NCBI GenBank assembly: GCA_017448825.1
Contig: JAFSKR010000032.1
Location: forward strand, 32,872-96,871
From: Bacteroidaceae bacterium
GTDB lineage: Bacteria > Bacteroidota > Bacteroidia > Bacteroidales > Bacteroidaceae
Direction of reading: 5' to 3'
DNA length: 64,000 bases
The notes under the pieces were generated by a model. The model saw only the letters and a list, made by a program, of their open reading frames with translations, was not told the DNA's origin and ran no database searches. Within the stretch, counting starts at the first letter, position 1. The number at the start of each line of letters is the position of its first letter. The position numbers and the translations under genes were made by a program. Shown here piece after piece: positions 50,581-59,008 of the stretch.

Positions 50581-51048
50581 TTACAGAATGGTTGTCGTGT
50601 CCGCGGGGGCTTCCTGTGAGGGTGGTTCGCCTACCCTCCCGAGGGTATCGGGCAGAAGCTCGTCAACAGAAAGCGTGTCGGTAGCAAAGGTGTCTGCCTG
50701 AAGAGGCGCGTCCTGTATCACAGGCACCAGCTCCTCTATGGGCTGCACGTCTGGAATCGTGTCACCAGTCCCTTCGAAAGCGTGCATGACTGGACGTGTG
50801 TTTTTGTCCAACATAACGATGGTCACCATAGCTGCCACAGAAAGTACAAAATAAAGCGTCGTGGAATGCTTAACCACATCACCATTGGAGGGGAACCTCC
50901 AAGAAATGATGAAATAGGCGCACGAGAGAATCAGCCAAATGATGCCACCCCAAGTGAGACCAAAAAGAAGACTCTTGACAAGGAGGCAGATGGACACACT
51001 TACTGCCACCACCAATCCAAGGTCACTATAAGAATTTCTGCGTTGCAT
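50581..51048 (-). CDS. Small membrane protein with acidic tail, unknown function
   Basis: The product has 155 residues. Three probable membrane spans ('DLGLVVAVSVSICLLVKSLL', 'WGGIIWLILSCAYFIISWRF', 'LYFVLSVAAMVTIVML') are followed by a 75-residue Pro/Asp/Thr-rich acidic tail ('DTIPDVQPIEELVPVIQDAP'). No known domain. It is the first of a two-gene minus-strand unit and is divergent from the DUF3298 gene at 51168. Confidence 0.7.
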   Translation of the reverse strand: MQRRNSYSDLGLVVAVSVSICLLVKSLLFGLTWGGIIWLILSCAYFIISWRFPSNGDVVKHSTTLYFVLSVAAMVTIVMLDKNTRPVMHAFEGTGDTIPDVQPIEELVPVIQDAPLQADTFATDTLSVDELLPDTLGRVGEPPSQEAPADTTTIL

Positions 51049-51136
51049 TGAGCTTCGGAATGCGCTTTTTTGTATTTTTTCATCGCAAAATTAGACATTA
51101 TTGGTGGAATAAAAGCATGTTGAAGAGAAAAATTGT

Positions 51137-51144
51137 TACCTTTG
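51137..51144 (+). promoter_or_regulatory. -7 element of the 51168 gene
   Basis: TACCTTTG, 24 bp before the start at 51168. It rules out the in-frame Met at 51048, which would lie upstream. Confidence 0.65.
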
Positions 51145-51167
51145 CGCCCGAATTTGAAAAAAGAGCG

Positions 51168-51995
51168 ATGAAAAGGAATATCATATATTACATATTTATC
51201 TATCTATGTGCATCGATGACAATGGGTGCTGCATCATGCAGTTCAAGCACAAAATGGAACGATGTGGAGTTCTATCAAGTGGAAAAAATGGAGCAGTTGA
51301 CTGAAACGCCTGTTGAAGAGGAGAAAGACAGTAATTTCACAGCCTTGCATGAGAACCACAACAGAGAATTGGATGTGAAGGTGGATTTACAGTTCATGAA
51401 AACAGACAACGATTCCAACAAAAATGTTTGCAACCTCATCAATGCGCAGTTGATTGAAATTGTGTTGAAACAATCAAGTGACAGTTTGACCATAGATGAA
51501 GCTGTGGAGCGATACATCGAGGATGTGAAAACGGAGTTTCGCCGTGATAATATTGCACAAGCCTATTATGACCATCTTACGGGTCGTGCCGAATACGGCT
51601 TTGAGAACGTGATTAATTACCGCCTGGTGGAAGAGGTCTTCATGGGGGGGGCGCATCCTTGCACCATCACCACCATTTTAAGATTCAACGCGATGACGGG
51701 AGAATTTATTGCGCTCGACAACGTCTTTCCTCTTGCCAATCAGACGGTGCTGAAAGAAATGCTTTTAGACAAATTGATGAAAAACAATGGCGCACAAACA
51801 ATGGAAGAGCTGCACACAAAGGGACTGTTGGAGATGATGGAAATGTTTGTCAGCACAAACTTTGCGCTCAAAGAAGACAGCATTGAATTTTACTACAACG
51901 AATACGACATCGCACCATACGCCTACGGCCCAACCACCATCAGCCTCAGCTATGATGATGTCAAACCCATTATAGGCATTACATACGAGAACTAA
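51168..51995 (+). CDS. DUF3298-domain lipoprotein
   Basis: The product has 275 residues from the Met at 51168: signal peptide 'IIYYIFIYLCASMTMGAASC' with a lipobox Cys. The C-terminal DUF3298 part is visible in 'EVFMGGAHPCTITTILRFNA', 'MTGEFIALDNVFPLANQTVL', 'FYYNEYDIAPYAYGPTTISL' and 'DVKPIIGITYEN'. The same family is present at 10566-11528. In RsiV this domain binds lysozyme, but the signalling domain is missing here. It ends 4 bp into the convergent lrp gene. Confidence 0.85.
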   Translation: MKRNIIYYIFIYLCASMTMGAASCSSSTKWNDVEFYQVEKMEQLTETPVEEEKDSNFTALHENHNRELDVKVDLQFMKTDNDSNKNVCNLINAQLIEIVLKQSSDSLTIDEAVERYIEDVKTEFRRDNIAQAYYDHLTGRAEYGFENVINYRLVEEVFMGGAHPCTITTILRFNAMTGEFIALDNVFPLANQTVLKEMLLDKLMKNNGAQTMEELHTKGLLEMMEMFVSTNFALKEDSIEFYYNEYDIAPYAYGPTTISLSYDDVKPIIGITYEN

Positions 51996-52465
51996 ATGGG
52001 CAGGCCATAAGTAAGTTTCAGCGTGTCCATGACAAAAATAGAACGTATTTGGGAGATATAAGGAAAATTCCCTACTTTATCAAGGATAAACTGTTGATAC
52101 TTATACATACTGTTCACGCAGACTTTCAACAAATAGTCTCCATCGCCCGAAATGTTGTAACACTCGGTGACCTCGCTCCACGATTCAACAATCTTACAAA
52201 AATCTTCTGCTATTTTCTTATTAATCTGCTTCATCGTCACATTACAGAACACGACGAAGCCTCGCTCCAACTTATTGCCATCAAGCACCGCCACATAACT
52301 TTTGATATAGCCAAGACGTTCCAAACGGCGCTGGCGTTCATAAGTGGGAGTTACAGATAAATGAATCTTCAAAGCCAGTTCCTTTACAGTCAGACGGCTA
52401 TCAGCCTGAAGAGCACGCAGAATGCTGAGATCGACCTCATCAATTTCATAAATGAGTGGTTCCAT
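51992..52465 (-). CDS. Lrp/AsnC family transcriptional regulator
   Basis: The product has 157 residues, the standard Lrp length. N-terminal helix-turn-helix ('LSILRALQADSRLTVKELAL', 'IHLSVTPTYERQRRLERLGY') and C-terminal RAM effector domain ('VVFCNVTMKQINKKIAEDF', 'VTECYNISGDGDYLLKVCVN'). It probably binds an amino acid and forms an octamer. Its start overlaps maf by 20 bp, so it closes a five-gene operon. Its end overlaps the convergent DUF3298 gene by 4 bp, leaving no room for a terminator. Confidence 0.94.
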   Translation of the reverse strand: MEPLIYEIDEVDLSILRALQADSRLTVKELALKIHLSVTPTYERQRRLERLGYIKSYVAVLDGNKLERGFVVFCNVTMKQINKKIAEDFCKIVESWSEVTECYNISGDGDYLLKVCVNSMYKYQQFILDKVGNFPYISQIRSIFVMDTLKLTYGLPI

Positions 52466-53039
52466 AAAATATCTTTTTAAGTTCTGTATATAATCGCTGA
52501 ATCGGCAAGCCCATCACATTGAAATAGGAACCTTCGATGCGAGTCACACCAACATATCCAATCCACTCTTGAATGCCATAGGAACCAGCCTTATCAAAAG
52601 GTTTATAATAATCAACATAATAGGCTATTTCTTCGTCAGTTAAAGAAGCAAAAAATACCTTTGAGGTAGAAGCGAATTGGATGGTCTTTTCCTTGGTGAC
52701 AATCGACACACCCGTAATGACCTCATGAGCATGACCAGACAACGTTTGCAACATCTGAATGGCATCTTCCCGATCCTTCGGTTTACCCAGAACGGCACCA
52801 CGATCGTACACAATCGTGTCTGCCGTAATAATCATCTCGTCATCCGCCATCGTCTGACGATAAGCCTCCGCCTTTTTGCCAGAAATATAAATGGGGATAT
52901 CTTCGCCTTTCAATGAATCGGGATAACTTTCATCAATGCTTTGCAACGTTCGAACTTCAAAGCTGATGCCCAAGCCACTCAGCAATTCTTTACGACGAGG
53001 AGAGTTACTGGCAAGTATAACCTTGTAACCTTCTACCAT
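52446..53039 (-). CDS. maf: Maf family nucleotide pyrophosphatase
   Basis: The product has 197 residues from the Met at 53039, which gives the family's usual N terminus ('[20 protein letters not shown]'); earlier in-frame Mets would sit deep in the previous gene. Further motifs: '[20 protein letters not shown]', '[16 protein letters not shown]', '[16 protein letters not shown]' and '[16 protein letters not shown]'. The Maf/YhdE group hydrolyses dTTP, UTP or modified nucleotides. Overlaps both neighbours, so translation is coupled. Confidence 0.95.
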   Translation of the reverse strand: MVEGYKVILASNSPRRKELLSGLGISFEVRTLQSIDESYPDSLKGEDIPIYISGKKAEAYRQTMADDEMIITADTIVYDRGAVLGKPKDREDAIQMLQTLSGHAHEVITGVSIVTKEKTIQFASTSKVFFASLTDEEIAYYVDYYKPFDKAGSYGIQEWIGYVGVTRIEGSYFNVMGLPIQRLYTELKKIFYGTTHL

Positions 53040-53551
53040 CCGAAGGCTGTGCTGTTGTGCATCCATAAGTCTTGTGCTTTTAATATCTGTTCCAAAATAT
53101 CGCGTGCGCACCCTTGTCCCCCGTTCTTGTGAGAGATATAGGTACATACGCCTTTTATTTCAGGTGCCGCATCGGCAGGACAACATGGCAAGCCACATTG
53201 CGTAAGAACCTCATAATCAGGGATATCATCACCCACGTATGCAATCTCTTCATCCTTAAGGTTGTACTTCTCTTTCAATGCTTGATAGGTTTCAATCTTA
53301 ACGGCTGCGCCCAAGACGACATCCTTCAGCCCCAACCCCTCATAACGGATGCGCACAGCCTCCGTTCTTCCACCCGTGATAATGGCCAAAATGAGGCCAC
53401 ACTTCACAGCGTGTTGCATGGCATAGCCATCCTTAATGTTCACCGTGCGCATCGGGTCGCCATTAGGATGCTGCGGAATCGTCTCGCACGACAGCACCCC
53501 ATCCACGTCGAAAAATACAGCACGGATTTTAGTCAAATCATAGTTGATCAT
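53033..53551 (-). CDS. kdsC: HAD phosphatase, KDO-8-phosphate phosphatase (KdsC)-like
   Basis: The product has 172 residues. HAD motif I '[11 protein letters not shown]', motif II '[15 protein letters not shown]', Lys in '[17 protein letters not shown]' and motif IV '[14 protein letters not shown]' with '[18 protein letters not shown]' match the small capless KdsC group. It removes phosphate from KDO-8-phosphate in lipid A core synthesis. The related GMPP/Neu9P phosphatases look alike, so the substrate is not certain. It overlaps maf by 7 bp and the DUF2520 gene by 14 bp; this order is common in Bacteroidales. Confidence 0.9.
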   Translation of the reverse strand: MINYDLTKIRAVFFDVDGVLSCETIPQHPNGDPMRTVNIKDGYAMQHAVKCGLILAIITGGRTEAVRIRYEGLGLKDVVLGAAVKIETYQALKEKYNLKDEEIAYVGDDIPDYEVLTQCGLPCCPADAAPEIKGVCTYISHKNGGQGCARDILEQILKAQDLWMHNSTAFGW

Positions 53552-54308
53552 CGTGTATGCTTTTACTGAGTAGTTCGTAAATCTTCTGTCTATCAGGTGT
53601 GTCGGAAAGCAGTTGCAGATGCTTGTCCATCACGTTAGTGTCCCAGCGGACAGCTGGACCCGTCTGCGCCTCCCGCGGCGAAAGCAAGTGGAGCTTCCGA
53701 GCCGTCTCGTCGATAAGAGGCAGCATCACAGAAAAAGGAATCTGCCCATGCTCTTCCAGCAGCCGCTCCCCATGTCTGAAACAGTGGTTGGCGAAATTGC
53801 AGCAGAACACAGCGGCAAGGTGCAGATACTTTCTGTTTTCCGTATTCAACTCATACACCACATCAGAGACGCTGTATGCCAACTCCTTCAGCAGAGAGAG
53901 GTCGCTGTCACTGTTGGCTTCCACGAAACAGGGAATCACCTTGAAGTCCACTTCCTGCTGTTTGGAAAATGTCTGCATCGGATAAAACACACCGCGGCGA
54001 ACTGAAGGAATGGCATCCATTGGCATACTGCCAGCCGTATGGACAAACAATCTCTCTTCTCTTCCCTTCTGCAACCGTCCAGCCACTTCGGACAAGGCGG
54101 TATCTTTCACAGCAATAATATAAATATCAGCCTGTTGCGATACTTCCTCTAAAGTATTCGTATAAGCACATTGCAACACGTCAGCTAAGGCCTTGGCCGA
54201 CGTTTCTGTGCGGCTATACACCTGCATAATGCGATGTCCCACCCCACGAAGCGCCTTCCCTAAATTTGTGGCCAGATTCCCCGCTCCTATCAAAACAATA
54301 TCCATCAT
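53538..54308 (-). CDS. DUF2520/Rossmann-like NAD(P)-binding protein
   Basis: The product has 256 residues. N-terminal Rossmann domain '[20 protein letters not shown]' and the strand '[20 protein letters not shown]', then '[20 protein letters not shown]' and '[11 protein letters not shown]'. The helical C-terminal DUF2520 domain starts at '[20 protein letters not shown]'. The layout is like ketopantoate or pyrroline-5-carboxylate reductases, but the substrate is not known. It overlaps the nitroreductase gene by 4 bp (ATGA). Confidence 0.92.
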   Translation of the reverse strand: MMDIVLIGAGNLATNLGKALRGVGHRIMQVYSRTETSAKALADVLQCAYTNTLEEVSQQADIYIIAVKDTALSEVAGRLQKGREERLFVHTAGSMPMDAIPSVRRGVFYPMQTFSKQQEVDFKVIPCFVEANSDSDLSLLKELAYSVSDVVYELNTENRKYLHLAAVFCCNFANHCFRHGERLLEEHGQIPFSVMLPLIDETARKLHLLSPREAQTGPAVRWDTNVMDKHLQLLSDTPDRQKIYELLSKSIHDDQL

Positions 54309-54862
54309 TCAACTTCTTGAGGAAAAGCCCCGACGTGTACATTCTCCCACTTGAGTTTATCCTCGTCCTGCGGTTTGCGTTCGATGGCAGGATAGCCGAT
54401 GCCGATGACACATTCAGCCGTCAGATTTTCGGGGTATCGGAGCAAGAAACGGAGCACGTTGTCCGAAGGCTCGCCATTCTCCATGAAACGGTTGCGAATC
54501 TGGCACCAGCAGGAACCCAAACCCAGGTCAGCCGCCTGATACTGCATCGTGACCGCTGCAATCGAGGCATCTTCACACCAAGCATCCGTCACCTCTCTGT
54601 CGCCCAACACCACAACAGCTACTTTCGCCCCTGCGATGAATTGGCTACCCATCGGTCGGCATAGCGACATCTTCTCCAACAAATCCTTGTCATCCACCAC
54701 CACAAAATGCCATGCCCGTGTCCCTTTGCTCGTGGGCGACATCAATGCGGCACGAAGAATCGTCTGCAAATCCTCAGCCTTAATCTCTTCGTCCGTGAAC
54801 TTGCGTACACTACGACGCTTTTGCACTAATTCGCTAAAATTTCCCATTGCTTTCTCGTTCAT
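54305..54862 (-). CDS. Nitroreductase family protein
   Basis: The product has 185 residues from the Met at 54862, about 28 bp after the -7 box; the next Met (54847) is also possible and the Met at 54931 is excluded by the promoter. FMN-binding features: 'FSELVQKRRSVRKFTDEEIK', 'RAALMSPTSKGTRAWHFVVV' and 'AAVTMQYQAADLGLGSCWCQ'. The C-terminal 'AECVIGIGYPAIERKPQDED' is typical. It reduces nitro compounds, quinones or other electrophiles using NAD(P)H; the natural substrate is unknown. First gene of the operon leading to lrp. Confidence 0.92.
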   Translation of the reverse strand: MNEKAMGNFSELVQKRRSVRKFTDEEIKAEDLQTILRAALMSPTSKGTRAWHFVVVDDKDLLEKMSLCRPMGSQFIAGAKVAVVVLGDREVTDAWCEDASIAAVTMQYQAADLGLGSCWCQIRNRFMENGEPSDNVLRFLLRYPENLTAECVIGIGYPAIERKPQDEDKLKWENVHVGAFPQEVE

Positions 54863-54889
54863 TGATTTTGTTGTTCGTTGTAACTCTTG

Positions 54890-54897
54890 CAAAGGTA
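54890..54897 (-). promoter_or_regulatory. -7 element of the nitroreductase operon
   Basis: TACCTTTG on the minus strand (54897-54890), placing the transcript start near 54883, just before the Met at 54862. No clear -33 TTG is seen. Confidence 0.65.
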
Positions 54898-55013
54898 GAA
54901 AATTTATCTCACATACTTGATAAACCTCCAACTTTTTTTCTTCATATTAGCCAAATTTCGAGATGAACCACTGAAAACTTTGCAAATCGCTTCGCCATAT
55001 CGGTAGGATTTCT

Positions 55014-55021
55014 TACCTTTG
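55014..55021 (+). promoter_or_regulatory. -7 element of mltG
   Basis: TACCTTTG, 23 bp before the start codon at 55044. No TTG at the expected distance is seen. Confidence 0.6.
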
Positions 55022-55043
55022 TCCCATTATTAAACATAAGAAT

Positions 55044-56084
55044 ATGGCAAAAAAGAAAAACAAGGCATGGGTTTGGGTGCTGCTGTGCATCGTTGTAGCG
55101 TCTGGGGCTGGTGTGTGGTGGTTGTATAAAAGCGGCTTCCGGCTGAACGAACCAACCTATATTTATATTGACACTGACGACACAGTGGATTCTATCGCTC
55201 AAAAGGTGGAACAAAGAGCAAATCCAGAAGAAATGCGAGTATTTCATCTGTATGCAGGATTGCTGAACCTCAAGGAAAGAATCCGAACGGGACGATACGA
55301 AGTGAGTGGTGATATGACCATGCTGAACTTCATTCGAAATATCCGCAACCATAACGAAAAGCCTATCATGCTGGTTGTTCCGTCAACTCGAACCATGGAG
55401 GCAATGGCTGGGAAACTGGCAAGCCAACTGATGGTTGACTCTGCCTCCATTGACCAATATCTCAAAGATGCAACAAACATCAAGGCAATGGGTTATACGA
55501 AGGAATCATTGCCAGGTATGTTCATTCCGAATACCTACGAAGTGTATTGGGACATCAGCATCAAGAAACTTATGGAACGTATGCAGAAGGAGAACGAACG
55601 GTTCTGGAATGAGGAGCGACTCGGTAAATTGAAAGAGGTGAGTGAATATGCTGGCGAAGAGATGACGAAAGAGAAGGTTATCACGCTTGCCGCTATCGTG
55701 GACAGCGAAACAGCCAACGACAGAGAAAAACCAGATATTGCCGCTCTTTATATGAACCGTATGCGTAAGGAAATGCCATTACAGAGTGATCCAACCGTGA
55801 TTTTTGCATTGAAAGACTTTACCATACGAAGAGTTTTGCACGAACATTTGAAAGTGGACTCTCCTTATAACACTTACAGAAATGCAGGACTTCCACCTGG
55901 CCCCATTCGTGTGCCCAGCATTGCCGGCATCGATGCTGTGCTTAACCATGCCAACAACAACTATATCTATATGTGTGCCAAAGAAGACTTTTCTGGTACA
56001 CATAATTTTGCTGTAACTTATGCGGAACACTTATTGAATGCTGCACGATATGTGAAAGCACTGAACAAAAGAGGCATCCATTAA
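55044..56084 (+). CDS. mltG: Endolytic murein transglycosylase MltG
   Basis: The product has 346 residues: a short basic N terminus, one membrane span ('AWVWVLLCIVVASGAGVWWL') and the YceG-like domain. Motifs: 'FIPNTYEVYWDISIKKLMER', the catalytic Glu in 'TLAAIVDSETANDREKPDIA', 'LYMNRMRKEMPLQSDPTVIF', 'SPYNTYRNAGLPPGPIRVPS' and 'CAKEDFSGTHNFAVTYAEH'. It cuts nascent glycan strands at the outer face of the inner membrane and so sets their length. Followed after 42 bp by the GH43 gene; functional linkage is not obvious. Confidence 0.95.
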   Translation: MAKKKNKAWVWVLLCIVVASGAGVWWLYKSGFRLNEPTYIYIDTDDTVDSIAQKVEQRANPEEMRVFHLYAGLLNLKERIRTGRYEVSGDMTMLNFIRNIRNHNEKPIMLVVPSTRTMEAMAGKLASQLMVDSASIDQYLKDATNIKAMGYTKESLPGMFIPNTYEVYWDISIKKLMERMQKENERFWNEERLGKLKEVSEYAGEEMTKEKVITLAAIVDSETANDREKPDIAALYMNRMRKEMPLQSDPTVIFALKDFTIRRVLHEHLKVDSPYNTYRNAGLPPGPIRVPSIAGIDAVLNHANNNYIYMCAKEDFSGTHNFAVTYAEHLLNAARYVKALNKRGIH

Positions 56085-56126
56085 AACTTTGCAAAACTTG
56101 TTAGATTAGCTTATAGAGAAAGATTT

Positions 56127-58991
56127 ATGAAAAAAATGATTTTACCAGTGCTGCTGATGGCAACGACCACCCTGTCTGCCCAGCAGCGACCGAGAGAGTA
56201 CACCCCATCGCCCGTCGTGGGCACTGCATGGAATGCGCCAGGCAATGCCAACCCGTTCATTCCTGGTTATTTCGCCGACCCTACCATTCGGAAGTTTGGC
56301 AACACGTATTATTTGTATGCCACAACTGACGGAACGGGCAACGGGTATGGTCCCGCACAGGTGTGGGTGAGCAAGGACTTTGTCAACTGGAAGAACATCG
56401 TGATGAACTGGCCGACCACCGAAGTGGTGTGGGCACCTGACGTGGTTCAACTGCCTAACGGGAAATACCGCTACTTCTATTGCGAGCCTTGCGTGGTGAG
56501 CATCGGCGAGAGCGACTCACCTATCGGCCCTTGGAAAAACATCCTCGGACGGGAAGATGCTGTGATGGTGCCCGACCGCTACGTGCATAACGTGATTACC
56601 CTCGACCCACAGCTGTTTGTGGACGACGACAAGAGCCAGTATCTCTACTTCACCACATGGGGCATCTACAAAGGCTTTGGCTGTGGTGTGGCGAAACTCA
56701 AGGACGGTGATTTCGACCTGTCGGCTTTGAAGGAGAATGTGGCGAAAGATGCGCGCCGATGGCATGAAGACCACCCCTTCCCCATTGCCGCCGACGAGTT
56801 TTTCACGGAAAAGAGGCTCATCCCCAACACGGAATTGAAAGACATCTTCGAGGCGCCTTTCGTGTTCAAACGCAACGGCGTGTACTACTTCACCTACTCG
56901 TCGGGAAGTTGCCACACCGACACCTACCGCGTGCAGTATGCCACATCGACTGTTGGGCCGATGGGGCCTTTTGAGTATAAGGGCGAACTGCTCACCACCA
57001 ACGAAGACGAAACCGTGCATGGCCCTGGTCACCACTCCATCATCGACATTGATGGAAAGTACTACATCGTCTATCATCGCCACAACAACCCGAAGTCCAT
57101 CCACGGTTTCAACCGTCAGGTGTGCATCGACGAACTGAAGTTCGATGAAAAAGGTGACATCATTCCGATTATTCCCACGCACAACGCTCAAAATGTCAAC
57201 CTATTCAAAGGGGCATCAAAGCAGAAGAACCTCGCATACGGAGCGAAGGTGACAGCCTCTTCCTACTACGACGAATGGTTTAAGCCCGAGTATGCGGTGG
57301 ACGACAACAACGCCACCCTGTGGAAGGCGAAAAAGTGCAACTGGGACAGCGACAAACCCTGCACCCCACACGAAGAGTGGTTGCAGATTGACCTCGGCAA
57401 ACCGATGAAGTTCAACGAGGTGTGGACACAATTCGAATACGCCACCTTCTTCTATCAGTATAAGGTGGAAACATCCCTTGATGGGCAGAATTGGACAATG
57501 TATGCCGACCGCAGAGACAACACCATGCAGGGTTCTCCAATGATTGACAAGGGTGCCGTAAAAGCACAATATGTGCGCATCACCATCACCGACACGCAGA
57601 AGAACGGCCACATGCCTGCCATCTGGAACGTGAAGGTGTGGCAGAAAGCCCCTGCCCTGCCCGTCACCGACGTGGAGAGCAACGACGGCTATCCGGGCAT
57701 GCACAAGAAGGACGTGGAGGCAAACAAAAGAGATAAAAAAACTTCTGTCATCACTCTTAATGTTGAAAGGATTGCCCTCAATAGTGCCACCAAACCTTTT
57801 GATGTGACAGAGGTGGAATGCGGCGGTGAAAGCTATCCATCCATGATATTCAAAGCTAACAAGCCCATCCGTGCCCGTGTGAAAGACGGCAAGTGGGGAC
57901 TTTTCTTCAACGGCACTCAGCAACTCGTCAGCGAGAAGCCGCTGCCTCAGTGCTACCGCTACAACGCGCCCTACACCATCGCTGCCTGTGTGCTGAGCAC
58001 CAAGGTCGGCCCCGTGTCCACGGTGGCATCACTGTCGTCCTCACGCGCCGACCTTGCCACCACCGAGTTCCGTTTGGGCACCGACCCAGCGACAGGCCTC
58101 ATCAACCATAACGGCTCGTTCGAGAGCAGCGGCGCTCCCAAGGAAATCAAGGAAGGCGAGGGCCAATGGCAGTTCTGGACTATTACATACGACGGCTGGA
58201 TGGAAAAAGTCTATCTGAACGGAAAACTAATACAGGAGAAGAACAACTTCCTCATGATACGCCCTGACGGCAGAATCACCATCGGTGCTGACGGCACGGG
58301 TGCCAACAACTTCATGGGCTACATCAACTTCCTGGGCATCTATCCGCAATCAATCCCTGCAGAAGTGGTGGAGTTCCTCTACAAAGCGAATAGCACGGAA
58401 AACCACCCCTCACTGGGCGACGACGACTTCGAGGAGATAGACCCTGACAGCAAGTTCACCCTTTCGCCCGACATGAAGCCCACCTTTGGGAAGAAGGAGG
58501 TATTCACGCTTTCCACCAAGGCAGCCAACTTCAACGACAACCCTCTGGAGAACGGTGGCGAGGTGTATAAGGAAGTGACGGGCGACTTTGTGGTGATGAC
58601 CACCGTGGCCGACATGGAAGGCTTGAAGCAGCACAATGTGACAGGCTTCAACGAGGGTGGCATCTTGATTGCAAACGGAAACACGTTCTATCAGTTGGGG
58701 GCATTCCCACTCTACAACTGCGGTAATATGCTCACGGTGTTGAGCGGTCATGGCCGTCCTCAGTTCCCCAATTATAAGGGATACGACTTCGACCCCATCA
58801 TCCAATTCGAGCGTCGTGGCAACCAACTCTTCGCCCGCACCAGCAAGGATGGCAAGACCTGGAACAATATGCCAGGGTCGCCACTCGAAGTCAGCAGCCC
58901 CACCCTCCGAGTCGGTGCCTACCAAACCACCTACAACGAAAATCAATCGTGGGTGAAGCTGAGCGACTACACAATCTATCAGAAGAAGTAA
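56127..58991 (+). CDS. Secreted multi-domain glycoside hydrolase family 43
   Basis: The product has 954 residues with a signal peptide ('MILPVLLMATTTLSAQ'). Residues about 30-360 are a five-bladed GH43 domain with Asp in 'GYFADPTIRKFGNTYYLYAT', Asp in 'NVITLDPQLFVDDDKS' and Glu in 'KDIFEAPFVFKRNGVYYFTY' as the likely catalytic residues. Then comes an F5/8-type C (CBM32-like) domain ('AVDDNNATLWKAKKC', 'WLQIDLGKPMKFNEVW'), a LamG/concanavalin-like domain ('WTITYDGWMEKVYLNGKLI') and a C-terminal GH43_C2/DUF1349-like domain ('DFVVMTTVADMEGLKQHNVT', 'FARTSKDGKTWNNMPGSP'). It probably acts on arabinose, xylose or galactose side chains. It lies 17 bp before a GH2 gene; no susC/susD pair is nearby. 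Confidence 0.92.
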   Translation: MKKMILPVLLMATTTLSAQQRPREYTPSPVVGTAWNAPGNANPFIPGYFADPTIRKFGNTYYLYATTDGTGNGYGPAQVWVSKDFVNWKNIVMNWPTTEVVWAPDVVQLPNGKYRYFYCEPCVVSIGESDSPIGPWKNILGREDAVMVPDRYVHNVITLDPQLFVDDDKSQYLYFTTWGIYKGFGCGVAKLKDGDFDLSALKENVAKDARRWHEDHPFPIAADEFFTEKRLIPNTELKDIFEAPFVFKRNGVYYFTYSSGSCHTDTYRVQYATSTVGPMGPFEYKGELLTTNEDETVHGPGHHSIIDIDGKYYIVYHRHNNPKSIHGFNRQVCIDELKFDEKGDIIPIIPTHNAQNVNLFKGASKQKNLAYGAKVTASSYYDEWFKPEYAVDDNNATLWKAKKCNWDSDKPCTPHEEWLQIDLGKPMKFNEVWTQFEYATFFYQYKVETSLDGQNWTMYADRRDNTMQGSPMIDKGAVKAQYVRITITDTQKNGHMPAIWNVKVWQKAPALPVTDVESNDGYPGMHKKDVEANKRDKKTSVITLNVERIALNSATKPFDVTEVECGGESYPSMIFKANKPIRARVKDGKWGLFFNGTQQLVSEKPLPQCYRYNAPYTIAACVLSTKVGPVSTVASLSSSRADLATTEFRLGTDPATGLINHNGSFESSGAPKEIKEGEGQWQFWTITYDGWMEKVYLNGKLIQEKNNFLMIRPDGRITIGADGTGANNFMGYINFLGIYPQSIPAEVVEFLYKANSTENHPSLGDDDFEEIDPDSKFTLSPDMKPTFGKKEVFTLSTKAANFNDNPLENGGEVYKEVTGDFVVMTTVADMEGLKQHNVTGFNEGGILIANGNTFYQLGAFPLYNCGNMLTVLSGHGRPQFPNYKGYDFDPIIQFERRGNQLFARTSKDGKTWNNMPGSPLEVSSPTLRVGAYQTTYNENQSWVKLSDYTIYQKK

Positions 58992-59008
58992 CTAACACCT
59001 ATTTATAT